64,000 nucleotides of DNA, from assembly GCA_024305745.1 (NCBI GenBank), contig JAHRBS010000009.1, forward strand, positions 1,922,001-1,986,000. The letters run 5' to 3'. Of the stretch, positions 48,523 through 60,554 are shown piece by piece. The position numbers and the translations under genes were made by a program. Numbering within the stretch: position 1 is the first letter of the stretch; every line of letters begins with the position of its first letter. The stretch is from Polyporus tsugae. Its lineage: Eukaryota > Basidiomycota > Agaricomycetes > Polyporales > Polyporaceae. Below the pieces are notes generated by a model. The model ran no database searches, was not told where the DNA came from, and saw only the letters and a program-made list of their open reading frames with translations.

Positions 48523-49449
48523 AGGCTAGGCTGTGCGGAGTCAGTCGCCGCTATCGTAAGTTGCCCCCAAACTGGGACCGCATGTCCAGATTATCGCCTC
48601 ACAGGGTCATGCTGGTAGAAGGACCGCGCCAAGGTGGTGCGAACCTTAACCGCCGTTTCTGCTTTTCGTTTTACCCATCCAAGGTCTATATTTGCCCTGG
48701 ACCTAATCACCACTAATGCTCCTCATCGTACAGAAAATTTCTTGCTATCTACCGTACCTCATCCCAATACGTTCTATCTAGTCTGCGAATCTCCATGCAA
48801 CGTCAGCCTTTTACGCCGAACTCTATAACCTAATTACGCCACCGCAGAGGGCCACTCAAAATTGCCGACTCGTTGATGCCTCGTATACCTCGTTCGTGAC
48901 TGTCACCACGATATTATCCTACAGATCATCCTATCTTGGCCGCGAGGGTTGCCAAGGAGCGGAGAAGCAAGTGCTGCAAGGCATTCATGGAAGCCACGCC
49001 AAGGCCTTAACGACCACCTGCTCATCGTCACTTCTGCCTCGTGGAGATATGCTCCGGCAGGGAGAGACAATGGACTGCACGGATGTGCTCGTCAACGCTT
49101 GGGACTTGGAAAAACACACGAAGTTCGATACTTGAAACTGGCTAGATACCATAGGGCGATTTTCATATTCCAGCTCCAGCGTGTCCTGTGTGGTGAAGTG
49201 TCCGAGGATTTCCGTGCGACTGAGAGGCACCACTCGCATCACACATAGGGGGTCGCGCACGCCCGATTTCCATGCACACTGGGGGTGCCGTCCAATCAGA
49301 CTGCTATTGAGTACAATCATGAGTCATTGCGTTCCATCAGATTCCGAGGCTATCCGACCATCCTACGCCGCCTTCGGGAGTCCGGTTCCTCCGCACTTCG
49401 AGATCGATACCGCGAGCCTCCGCTATACGCGGGCAGAAGTACGCATCCT
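48523..49449. other. Intergenic stretch, no gene seen
   Basis: 0.9 kb between two convergent genes (F-box copy 2 and RAM1). No domain-bearing frame or repe­at was seen. Confidence 0.45.
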
Positions 49450-51544
49450 TCACTTCTTTGCGTGGAGCGGGTAGCGCAACGGCGGCGTTTGCCCGTAGAA
49501 GTGTGCCAGCATCCCGTCGGCGTGCGTGAACGTGAGATTGAAGATCGGGTGTACCGCGTTCTGCAGGAGACGCGACGGCGCGCGGACGGTGAGAAGAAAC
49601 ACGGCTCACGTAAATCGGGATGGTGGAGGACGACAACTCACCACGCGGTTGGTCGCACCGCCGACGTACGTTTCCGCGCCTTCCTCCTCGGACCACGAGA
49701 GCGCGTGTGCGAACGTTTGTTTCTTCACCTCCTCGAATCTCTCACGCTCTACATCCGACGACGGGACATAGGTCGTGTCTGGGTTGCAGACAAAGCTCAG
49801 CGCTTCATGCACAAGGAGTGGGCTAGGCAAGACCATACCTTCTCGTGTACGAACTTGCACAGGATTCCAGACGGATATGACAGCCTTCTTGCGCGCCTCA
49901 GAGGGAGTGACGCGATGCTGGGCGGCGGATAGGCCAGTCGCGCAATAGAGGGTGTGATATGCGTCTGCAGGCCTGGGCATAGACGTCAGCTCAGGGTCAT
50001 AGATCGGAATGCGTCGGAGAAAGAGCAAGTAATTGGCCTTACTTGGGAGGCTTGTCTCTCAGTCCGCCGGCTGGGTGCTGACCGGCGTATAGAATATACT
50101 CCTGTAGAGCGCGCCTGTCGAAAAGAGATTCTGAACCGCCCCACGATGAAGGCGCGGCGCCGAGTTGAGGCGTTTAGCGAAACCAAAAACAGGGACCAAG
50201 CAACTCGAAGAGTGCGCACCATCGACATCGTCCCACGCCTTCGCACCGTGCTCCTCGTTCTCATCCGGATGTTCTCCGCTTGTAGCCTCATGTGCCCCGG
50301 CAACACCGAGCAACGACTCCACAAGGACGATACAGCCGCCAATCCACCAGCTGTAGCATCCATCTACGAGCTTGTTCGTCCGGCCTTTGAATCCCCCGAG
50401 TTCGATCGGGAGACCCTGCATCTGCACGCACCAACGAAGAAGGGAACGAGCATCGATCTTCGGTTCGGGAAGCTGGCTTCCGGGCGCGGGAGAACAATAG
50501 GATTTGATGTATGGTTGCAGGAGCACCCATGACGCCGCGGCGCAGAATGTGTACCCTCCGTGAGCTTCGCCGAGGGGTGGGCGAGGCGCCGACGGGTCAT
50601 TCGGATGTGGAGAAGGCGTCGGTGTCTCTGTGTCATCTAAAACGGGAGGTGAAGCACAGATCTCCGAAGACACATGGTTGACGCCCTACCTGAACCGAAC
50701 GCCCATCCTGGAAAAGATGCGTTACAGAAGCCGCCCTCGTATGTTTGGCACGTTGCGAGGAATTGAGGCAATCCGACCAGAAGCTCCGGCGTTAGCAGAT
50801 TGAGCAGGGTGGCTACCACGAGAAGGCAGTAAATTCCTCTGGTTCGAGTACGGTTAAGCGGTGTACGTCAAAATGCCTTGTGCGGATACTCGCCTAACAT
50901 CGACCTCGCCATGATGGCTCACAAGGAAGGACCCATCTGCTTGCTTGAGGGACATAAAAAACTTGTACATCATTTTGCTAGATTTCCCGTTAGGCGTCAG
51001 GAGGAGCGCTCAAAGTGACAGATGCATTGGAGGTCTCACCGATCTATAGCATCCCAACCCCCACCCTCGCCGGGGCGTCCCACCACGGCGAAAGCGGAAA
51101 TCGCTGCGTAAGTAGGGAGGAGATGAGCAGCTTGGCCGGGTCCCCCGGCAAAGCCACCGTCAGGGTGTTGGAGTGCCAACAAAGTTTCGATCGTCCTGCA
51201 CACGAAGTTGTCATGAGTGGTTTGACGGATCCGGAGAGGCATACCACCACTCACCGTTTCTTGGTCTGATCGTCGAGGCCAGCGCCAAGGATGCTGAATC
51301 CGTGGAGAGTCCAGTAGATGAGCCATGGCTGACTAGCGTCCTGAGAGATGTAGCGCTCTGGAAATCCTTGACGGAGGTTACGTAGAAGAAAGTCGAAGTG
51401 GGATCGTCTCTGTAATTCAACTTGAGTGGTACTCGTCAGATGGGACTTGATCGTGTTCTCCGTGGCTGACTGAAGCGAGGATGTTGCTGTCTGATAGCCA
51501 TCCGTGGGTGTCGGCGGAAATCCGCTGGCCGCGGTAGTTGTCAT
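49450..51544 (-). CDS. RAM1: Protein farnesyltransferase beta subunit
   Basis: Eight exons (51544-51255, 51195-51040, 50977-50894, 50838-50726, 50636-50220, 50130-50043, 49972-49642, 49560-49450) give about 529 aa. It attaches farnesyl to CaaX proteins such as Ras and lipopeptide mating pheromones. Alpha-alpha barrel repeats include HPDGGFAGGPGQAAHLLPTY, DGSFLVSHHGEVDVRGIYC, CQTYEGGF and GEAHGGYTFCA. Zinc ligands are visible: Asp and Cys in NKLVDGCYSWW and His in ADAYHTLYC. GGLRDKPPK is the beta-subunit signature. Intron 3 begins with GC (GTTAG/GCGAGT at 50893); no GT donor keeps DVRGIYC in phase. Insertions of ~25 residues after the zinc-ligand segment and in exon 7 make it longer than yeast RAM1 (431 aa). 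Divergent from the CE16 gene. Confidence 0.93.
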
Positions 51545-52361
51545 TATGCGACGTTCGACGAATCCTGGTCAGATAAGTTGAGTAGTGATGGACTCGGAGG
51601 GTACCTATTTGCCAGTATACCTAGTGGAAATGTTGATTGCTGGCTGGTCACTCTCGGCAGCAGGGAGCCGCCTTATAAGAAAAAACACGGCAGTCTTGTG
51701 TAAAGGCCAGCGGCGTACTAGCACAGTGTCCCCCTGAGCTCGGATTGTTGAAAATCGGTACAAACTGGAACTCAGATAAATTGCCAAATTAAGTCGGAGT
51801 TCAGCCTGGAAGTATTCGGTCGGCGATAGGCGAGCGTGGGAGCGCCGGTATGTTGAGCTTGAAGACTGAAGTCTTCGTGCACCATCCTGACCCGTCGCGT
51901 TTCATTGACCACTACGTCTGTCCATTTTATTGAACGGAACAGGCGTCGAGATGCGAATACTCGCGAGATCATGCACCCCGAATCCCCACGGCAGACAAGG
52001 GCTCGCTCAGCCTCTTGAGCTGCACATTTAAGCGGGCCGGGTTCGCCTGCGGCCTGCGACTTCCGTATCTTCTGACCTGGTGACCTTAGAAGAAGGTGGG
52101 GGACATCTGGTGAGTGCTGCCATTCATACGTTATGCCTTGCACTCGTGGCCAGCTCATAGTTAGCGAAACGCTTTGGCACAACGAAAGGCATAAAGCGGC
52201 GATCACCGTCCGGCCCGTGCGTACAGATTCGCAGAGCAGCCATTGTCATTGGAGAGGTCAGGTGAGGGGAGGCCGTGGCCTCTCAACCGACCTCTGGGAT
52301 GATATATGAAGGTAAGCATACTTTCTCTGACAGAGCGAAGCCGAAATCGCTTAAAGCCCTA
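51545..52361. promoter_or_regulatory. Divergent intergenic region, RAM1 / CE16
   Basis: About 0.8 kb between two start codons holds both promoters. A GAAG/GTAAGC donor at ~52313 with an AG near 52331 could be a short leader intron of the CE16 gene. No gene seen. Confidence 0.4.
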
Positions 52362-53800
52362 ATGATCCTATCCTTCATGTTTTCACAGTTGATTGGTCTC
52401 GCAGCTGCGCTCTCGGTAGCCGTCGCGGCGCATGCAAGTCCGAAACCCAAGTTCAGCTGGGATAGCACGAAATATGTCTATGCGTTCGGGGACTCGTATA
52501 CCTTCGTGGGAGGGACGAACGGCTACCCAAGTTTCAGGTACGCCTTCTCAAGCGGAGGAACAACCATAAGACGACTCACGAATATTATTAGCTTCATTGG
52601 AAGTGCCTTCAACTTCTCTTTCACGCCTGAGGAACTTCTCAGCGATGAAATCGAGGCGAATGTGGTGGGGTTTCGATGTCACCGTGATGCTATTTCTTGG
52701 TTGCTAGACTAATTCCTAGTTTCTAGACTGGTTCTGACAGCGGAACTTGGGTATGCAACCCCATTAGATATTTGGCATACCATCAACTCATCCCCTCGGC
52801 AGACTGAATATCTCACCGGCTGCTTCGAAGGGAAACCTTCGAACTGCGCCCTACATCAGCTGTGGAATTTTGCCTTCTCAGGCGCTGATGTCGACAAGGC
52901 TCTGTAAGGCGAAGTCCGTTGTCCGAACGTGTTATCAGTATGCTCACCTCCATCACGCCAGAATTCCCCTTCACCATAATTTCTCCGTGGATCTCGTCGA
53001 TCAAGTACGGGAGTGGGCGTTGTACGCATCTGGCGTCGTTCCGCATCCTCCGGAGGAGACCCTTACCGCCTTCTGGATCGGCATCAACGACACTGGCGAT
53101 ACCTTGCACAACACCACTGTAATGCCTTCGACACCCTCCACCAGACACCTTCCTGACATGATAATGGAACGTTTTAGCTCGACTTCAAAGCTTTCTGGGA
53201 GCTCGAGATGCAATCCCTTTTCGGCGCCGTGGTACGCACCGAAACCCCCACGTCTGCAGCGTTTCTCTACGTTGACATGGCAGGAATTCTAACTTCACAG
53301 CAAAACGCGTATGACCACTACCTCCGCGGGACGTACCTCTTCATCACCCTCCCGCCCCTCGAGCGCTCCCCGGACCACATCGGCACGTCCATCGCGCCGC
53401 TCTACAAGCAGAACATCATCGACTACAACACCGCCCTCCTGAACCACACCGCACGTTTCGCGGTGGCGCACCGGGACGTCAACGTCCTGACGTTCGACGC
53501 ACACGCATGGTTCAACGACATCTTGGACACCGCGGCCGATTACGGGTTTACGAACATTACCGGGTAAGAGGATCGTATGCGACTCGGTTGGGGTATTGGA
53601 TGCTCAGATGCGGGTCTGATCAGGTTCTGCGAGTGTACGGACCCGACTTTTTTCTGGTTCAGTAAGTGGCATCTTTGTGCAGAGCTGTCATGGCTTCTGA
53701 CTCTCGTTGGATCGCAGACACAGGTCACCCGACAGCACATGTCCACCGTTTACTCGCAGGCGCGATTGAATCTGAGTTGAGGAGAGCCTCTGTCTTCTAA
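52362..53800 (+). CDS. Secreted CE16-type acetylesterase (GDSL fold)
   Basis: Nine exons (52362-52537, 52592-52669, 52741-52750, 52803-52903, 52962-53118, 53178-53231, 53301-53563, 53624-53661, 53718-53800) give about 319 aa, normal for CE16. Exon 3 is only 10 nt (CGGAACTTGG); with it the protein reads VVGGTWTEYLTGCFEG, as the family requires. MILSFMFSQLIGLAAALSVA is a signal peptide. The GDSL serine is in VYAFGDSYTFVGG; further family blocks are LPLHHNF-like IPLHHNFSVDLVDQV, AFWIGINDTGDT, RGTYLFITLPPLERSP, the FCECTDPTFFWF block and NTGHPTAHVHRLLA with the catalytic Asp/His region (GHPT..H). These enzymes remove acetyl groups from hemicellulose oligomers outside the cell. Confidence 0.9.
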
Positions 53801-53979
53801 TGATGTCGCGGTCGTAGTAAAGATGCGATGGTGCAGTCGGTGGGGCGGGAAAACTGAATGATTGATTGGTAGCGATAGCTGGGTGGATAGGAATACAGAA
53901 CAGATAGCAAACAGGATAGCAATACATCACATCCGAAAACATAGGCCGAAAAGGAGATCCCTGTGTCTGTGTCAAGGTG

Positions 53980-55372
53980 TCAAACGAGCGTCTGCGATTC
54001 CGTTTCACTAGGCGAACACCGCAAGTCTGCGAGATATCTGTCCAAAACACCGCATTGCTCGTCGTCTAGGGATCCAAGCGGGCCATCGATCATCGACGGA
54101 GCATCAAGCGCGTCCCCAACCCTGCGGAACGCTGCCGCAACCTCACGGATGGACTCCGGAACCCCGGGTGTGGGTGCAGGTGCGGTTGACGCACAGGCGT
54201 CGCACGAGAAGATGAAGACGGCTTCGACCGTCTTCCTGGCGTCCTGCACGTTCTCCATGAGCTCCACCAGCCGGGAGGCGTTGGGAGTCCCCTGCTCTTC
54301 TTCTGTGAGCACCTTCGCCGCCTCGAGGTTGGCTCTCAGACGCTTGACCTCGGCGATCTTGCTCTCGAGCCTCTCCTGGAGGTCCGCCACGCGCTCGAGC
54401 GTATCCCGGACGTGCGCGGTGGCGTCGGGGAGGACGACCTCGTGGATGCCGACGACGAAGGAGAGGACCAAGACGTCGACCGCGGTCAGTATCGCGGAGG
54501 CGAGGGGCGAGAACGGCACCGTGATGACGGACTTGGGACGTTGACGTCAGTATCGGGCAGCCTTGTTTGTCTGGATCGGGTCAAGTAGTACGCACCACGG
54601 CACGAACGGTGTTCTGCAGGAGTTTGCGTCGGTGCATCCTCTTCTCTGCCTTCATCAGCTCGTCGCGTGCTGAAAACAGCGCCTTGGCATCGTCGATGCT
54701 CTTCTGCAGCTCGTCCTCCACCTCGCACAGGACCTTGTACTGTTCCGCGAAACGCGCCTGGTGTCTCTTGCTGGTACTCTTGCAAACATACCCGGGCGTG
54801 ACTGCGATGTGCGCGGCCGCCATTTGGAGACCCTGTACGGCAACGAATATCAGAGTGGGAGTCCCTTCTAGCGTCGGTTGGACATACCCCAAGAATAGCT
54901 GTCCGCTGAGATAGCAATCTCTCTCGAAACTCGGCCTGCGATAAGGACGACATTTCTTCGCATTGCGGATCATGATACTGTTGGAGGAGGGTGATGAGGG
55001 CGTTCGTCCCCTCTATCGCCCGGCATATTTCAGTCTTGATAGGGGGCAGGATCATGCTGAATGAGATCTCCTTCGCAGTGCTGACGGGGCCATGTTTCCA
55101 ACCGCGGTCCCCTACAAAAATGCGATAAGTGATTGCACTAGATGATTCGATCTGACACGGTATAACGCACAGCATAGGCACGGAAGTTCATCCCTAGCAT
55201 CCACAGTGGCTGCTTCGGCCACCGTTCCAGTGGTTTCTGCAGGATCAATTGGTACGGCGGGGCGCGCGTCACTAGCGTCTGGCTCAGGTTTCGGCAAAGC
55301 ACCGCTGTCTGGAGCGGCCAGAGAGGAAATCTCTGCTGAACTAGACGAAGGAGAATCAGGATGGACATCCAT
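53980..55372 (-). CDS. Coiled-coil protein with a hydrophobic segment, unknown function
   Basis: Four exons (55372-55159, 55111-54888, 54832-54596, 54531-53980) keep phase and give about 408 aa. I do not recognise the family. Residues 1-55 are Ser/Pro/Asp-rich. The middle contains helical text (TEICRAIEGTNALITLLQQY) and a coiled coil (VEDELQKSIDDAKALFSARD, LMKAEKRMHRRK). Exon 4 begins with a hydrophobic stretch (FSPLASAILTAVDVLVLSFVV) that could be a membrane or amphipathic helix, then a second coiled coil (VRDTLERVADLQERLESKIA). The order is reminiscent of Agaricomycete proteins with helical N-terminal domains, but no catalytic motif is present. It is convergent with CE16 (180 bp). Confidence 0.65.
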
Positions 55373-55688
55373 GGTGCCAACCAGGTGCTTGGCCAGCTCC
55401 AGAGGTTGTGGGGGACGGGGATGATGCTGCAGTACAGCTGCAGTCGTGGGCAGGGCCAATCTGCCAAGCTGAACACGGACCGGGCGGGCCACTGGAGGTA
55501 CATAGTATTTATCATCAAGCTGACGCACGAATGCATTGAGTGGGTTTGTTGTTTTTGTCAATACCACGCGGATGCAACCATAATATCTCACTGAACAAAT
55601 CATTCCATCCGTACAAATCATACTAATATACACATTGCATTCTCGTCGTTCTTATCTTACCATCAGTAGCACATTTCCGGACGACCCC
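55373..55688. other. Intergenic stretch, no gene seen
   Basis: About 315 bp between the coiled-coil gene start and the phospholipase D stop. The frame upstream of 55372 stays open, so an earlier start is possible. Confidence 0.4.
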
Positions 55689-58600
55689 TTAGATGTAGAT
55701 GGGGAGGGTCGGGTTTAATCCCTTCCATTCCGGTCCCTCGACGAAAGTCTTCTCGTCAATCAAGAAGTCCTAGAGGAAGGGTTTCAAAATAGGAACTAAG
55801 AATCGCAACGGTGGAGGACGCTCACCATCGGGCACTCGACAAGCGCGCCGCGGACCTCCGACAGACGGTCCTTGACACGCGAAAGCGGCATATCGGGGAC
55901 GACGTGGCCGGTCATCACATTGGGCACGTAGTTCTATGAACCCACATACCATGAATGAGTTAGGGTCGAACAACTGCGACTTTCGTGAACGCTTACGGCG
56001 TAGTCAGACCAAGAACGGATTAGGTTGGTGGGCACGGGCCTGAAGATCTCCGTGAATATCTCGCGGTTCTTGCGTGCGGTATTATTCCAGAGGTCATTCG
56101 TGGGGTCGGCCAAGGGATCGGCGACCGTACGGTCTTCGTCCTGGTCTGTCTCGTCGTCATTGGGGACAGGCACGGCGCGCATGAATGAGTCGGGGCGATC
56201 GTGCAAACCGCACAATTGCGGCGCCATGAGACCGAGATGCTCTACATCCGACTGTCAATAGCAGTACTAGGATAGGAAGTGGCAGACTTACCCCTATACA
56301 GCTTGCGACGGAGCGTAGCGGCAAAGCGAGCAGCCTGGTACGGCTCTCCGTCCATGCTCGATTCGATCATGTCCTCATCCTCAACGACGAGAGCGATCTC
56401 GGAGTCGCCATCGCCCTGTGCACCGAGTGTTAGCAAATCAGCCGTCTTAAACGATGGCTGTGTCTCCCACCTTCTGGCTGCGGTCGTTCAAGTTGGCGGA
56501 TCCCATCTACAAAATCGATCAGGCCAATTGACGCTGAACAGCAAACAGGCGACACTCACGATAACACGTCTATCATCCACGATCATGACCTTCGAGTGGA
56601 TATACAGCAGCTCCGACACGTAAGCGTTCCGCTCCTCGTCCTCGGTGCCCAGCCACTGCTCGTCGAGGAGGTGCGTGCGGTCGTGCAGCATGTGCTGCAC
56701 CACGTTGTCGGACACCACATCGTCCGCACGGAGGTCCTCCGCGGCCTGCTTCCAGCGGTCGATGGTCTCGCGCGCCTCCGCGATGCTTGCGGGGAGCGGA
56801 TACTTCTCCGTCTTCATCTCTGGCTTCTTACCAGACGTTGTCTGTTCCTCGAGACTCTTGCCGGTTGGAATGGCGACAGAAGCTTCCTTGGGATCCTCCG
56901 GACCCAGACCTAGCCCGATCCAGAGGCGGCCAAGCGCGACGTTGACCTGATGGAACGTGACGCCGCTGCGCTCCTCAATACGGTGCAAATACGAGTCTGT
57001 AGATGGCGTAATCAGCAGATCTCACAACCCTAATCATGCAGGCTCTGCGTACCCCAAGGTGCATTGATACGGTCGTAAGCACGCAAGTGGAAGAAGCGAA
57101 TGTAATCCGTTCTAACGACCCACAAGTCAGCAACGTGGTAGACTGAAAGGCGCTTTGGTACCTACGGCTCATATCCAGCCTTGCGGACCTCCTCGTAAAT
57201 GCTGTGCCCGCCGCGGTTCATGGTGCGGTACTGGGCGGCCATGATGGTCTTGACAGAAGTCTCATCCTTGACTATAAGACCGAATGGTCGGTCATCTGCG
57301 CTGCCTTTATCGTTGTACACTCACCTTGCCCTGCGAATCCTGGGACCTCGGGAATAACAATGACGACCTGTAAGGTTGACGTGAGTGTCCGATTGAGCCT
57401 AAGCTCAAGCAGAGAACGTACCCGGAACTTCTTGCCCTCTCGGCCCGCCCGGATTATGCGTTCCACAAGCGCTTTCGCGATCTGGTTCTTCACAGGACCG
57501 TCATCCTGGGTGTTGGAGATGCTACGGTGGGTTGTTAGCGAATCATGTCCTTGGCCCCATTACGACGATCACGAACAAGAATTGGTTCTCTGCAGGAAGT
57601 TTCGTCAGCAAGCGGCAGGGAGAAAGGGACAACGAAGCTGACCGATGTAAATAAAGTGCTGGGACTGCCGGATCAACTCGATGTCTAGCATCGTCTGTTA
57701 GCGCCCCTCCATGTGACCAAACTCAAGGTGGCCGAACGTACAGGCGTTCTGGATGCTGCATTCCGTCAGGACACCATGGCTCCAGTCAGAGACACTGCGG
57801 ACAACCTGCACACGGCAGGTGCCACGGGCAATTGGATACTCGCTGTCATAGCCAGCAGTGCTTCCGTCATCACCATCACCGAAGGGCAGGTGGAAGTGGT
57901 CCTTGAAATGTCTGCCTATTTCATGCCAGTGGTTACGGTGAGGGTGGCCTGGCACATGTGGTGTAAGAATAATGCAAATGACCACGACAGCAGGTCGACG
58001 TACGGACAACTGCCTCGTTGGGCGATGTCTCGATGTTGTGCGGAAGTGCGAGCCAGTCGTACCGCCTGCGGACACGGGTTCAGATGAGCGAGATCGTAGG
58101 AATGCGTGTGAGGAAACACAAACGTGTCGGTACGGTACTGTCCGCAGATGGGTCTCAGCAACGGCGACGTAGGTAGTCCGGAAGAATCTCACCTTGCGCT
58201 TCTTGACCTCGTTCCAGCGCTCCACATAATGCTGGACGATATCCAACACGACCTCGCCAGTGAGAGTCATGTGCACATCGTGCCACGGCATGCGTCCGGA
58301 CTCGATGGAGCTCAAGCCATTGCTGACGTAGTTGGGGACGTCCTGGAAGTCCATGATACGAGCGTTGTTGTAGTCCTGACCCGGGAAGAGGGTCGCGAAC
58401 GGGTTAGTGGGATGCACATCCGCGAGGGGGTGAGAGTGCGTGTCCCAGCGACCGAAACAGAGGTCGAGACCACCGATACACGCGTAGTGGTTATCGACGA
58501 CGACGACTTTCTCGTGGTGCGACCAGAACTCGACGTCGTCTGGCAGTTACAACGCCATGAGCATGTCTTCGTCGGGAATGTGTATGATCCAGTCACCTTT

Positions 58601-59589
58601 GCTCCCAATGTGGTCGGGATGGCGCATGCAGGCAATGTTCGGGTGCAGCGCTTCCAGGGTTACTTTGGTGTGGTGTGAGCTCATCGACATCGTCTGCGTG
58701 ACCTCCTTGTAGACGATCACGTATATCTTCACACCCTGCTGAGCCTTGCGCCTGAGCACCAGGTCGAGACGCCATTCCGGGTACTTTGCGGGAGGGCGAC
58801 GAAGGTACAGCTCAGGCGTGAGCCACCAATCCTAGAGGAGGCAACGATCAGTCACGGCGTTCATGACGAAGAGCTCCTCAAACTCATGTCACACGGTTAG
58901 GGGGAAACGCGTATGGAGGGGCTGCGCATGATGTACTAGACCCAGAGACCCCTAGGGCTCGCACCCTCAGGGTTGCAACAGCCGTCTCCGTCAGAACGTA
59001 TGCAGCGTCAACGTCTGTGCGATGATACGAGCACCGCCCGAACTGATACGCCTCACACCGGCGTCCTCCCCATCACAACCCCAAATGTTGGGAAGTGCAC
59101 AGGCCGTGGACGACAAAGGAAAGGGACATACCAGAATGAAGATGGACTCCTTCGCCCTCTCAAGCAACTCGGAGACGGCCCACATGTAGTCGTGCCCGTC
59201 GATATGCCTGTACTAATGGAGTGAGCACAACACAGGGAACTGGAAGATATCTCGACGCACCATTTGACGAAGTTGTGAGAACGCTGGTTGGCGAACGAAT
59301 GGAAACGGTGGTCGGACATGATCTCAGCGCGGATCATGTCCGCCCTCTTCTCCTCGGGGTCATCGTGGCGGCCTGTAGCGACTGGTCAGCAGGACTGGAC
59401 GTTGAGTAGAGTTGGACGGAAGAGGTACGGACGATCCGGGTTCAGAAGGCCTGATTAGATAACAATTCAGCACGGTTAGTACTGCGATATGGACTTGAGC
59501 TACGTACCAATAGCCATCGCGCGAGCATGGCCGATGCCCTCCGGAAGCTTCTCCGCGAGATTCTCTATTTTGGTGAAGAAACTAGCCAT
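55689..59589 (-). CDS. Phospholipase D
   Basis: A multi-exon gene (a dozen or more short exons) of roughly 850 aa, starting MASFFTKIENLAEKLPEGIG and ending GLNPTLPIYI. It hydrolyses phosphatidylcholine to phosphatidic acid and choline. Both HxKxxxxD catalytic motifs are intact: HHEKVVVVDNHYACIGGLD in the N-terminal half and IHSKVMIVDDRRVIMGSANL in the C-terminal half, the latter recovered across an intron after RRVI. Supporting text: DHRFHSFANQRSHNFVKW, GLDLCFGRWDTHSHPLAD, ARIMDFQDVPNY, the ENQFFI-type block near 57600 and TNDLWNNTARKNREIF. No PX or PH domain is visible at the N-terminus, unlike yeast Spo14. A roughly 100-residue charged insertion (around TEKYPLPASIAEARETIDRW) lies between the two halves. 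It acts at membranes in lipid signalling. Confidence 0.9.
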
Positions 59590-60083
59590 GGAGGGGGAGA
59601 GGTGGGATGGTGGTTTCGAGCAAAGATGCTTTGGCGATGTGATGGTCGTCTATAGCAATATGTCAATGCTTGCCGGCATTCGCCGTCCGCGGTCGATGAC
59701 GATGCCGAGCCTTGTAAAGCGCGTTGACGGTACCGTGGTACCGATCACAGCGAAGCAGCCCCTCAGCGGGGGGGACGTGGGATAGATTTCAGCACTAGGC
59801 CGCGGAGACGGGAGGAGCACGATGAATCGACGAGTCATAATATCATATCCCTCCTCTTGCGGTTGGGGTTCAAACTTAGCCCGATGCCTTCCCAAGACTG
59901 CACGGACTCTAGTAGAACTCTGACCACTCATCCTCCTCCTTAGCACGGCGTTCTAGATCTATCTCTCATAACAGCTGCTGGTCCAACAGGCTTTCCAACA
60001 TTCTCGACTTTACCGCGCCCAACTCGGACGCTGCAGGACGACTCTAATTTCCTTCTCCATTCAAGTTCTGAGAACGTCTGCCC
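59590..60083. other. Intergenic stretch, no gene seen
   Basis: Promoter side of phospholipase D. No supported gene. Confidence 0.4.
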
Positions 60084-60296
60084 GTGACTCTCGTCACCGC
60101 GCGAGTTGCGCATGCGCCATGGCCAGTTCTCTGGGAAGGTCGCCAAAAGACTCGCTGCTGGGAGAAGGTGTTCGACATGGGTATCGCATCGAAGTGGCGC
60201 GACGAAATGATCCAACAGGACCATGTGCTCGTCGACAAGTTCTGGGGCGGAGAAGAGAGGTTCAGAGCTGGCTACGAAGAGAGCTTTGCTGCCTAA
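60084..60296 (+). pseudogene. Possible fragment of a DUF4246-type gene
   Basis: The plus strand encodes CWEKVFDMGIASKWRDEMI, which resembles the conserved KVFD..I..KW..E segment of fungal DUF4246 proteins as I recall it. Just upstream, ELRMRHGQFSGKV in a different frame could be the preceding part, implying a frameshift. No further domain text follows and a stop comes soon after. A weak call; it could be chance. Confidence 0.25.
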
Positions 60297-60554
60297 GGCT
60301 CGTCGTCGATCGCGGGCGACGCTAGTACACATCTGTTCGCGCGCAAAGGCTACCAATCAATCCGTTCGTTCACGAAATTGGTACGTATCAGAAACAATGA
60401 TTCGTGGTACAATCGGACGTTGAGCGTGAGCGTACAAGACGTGATATTGACCGTGTGCTTGCTAGTCCAGGATACCGCTGGCTGCTTAGTATCACTGTGA
60501 GAGTGGGACATTGTCATCGTACACGACCTTGGCCAGTCCCCTCTTCTCAATCCC

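Noticed and set aside
50050..50130. Apparent frameshift in RAM1 before the GGLRDKPPK motif
   Set aside because: An intron with donor GTGCGC at 50219 and acceptor TTCAG at 50131 explains it and gives the expected SLFDRRALQEYIL text.
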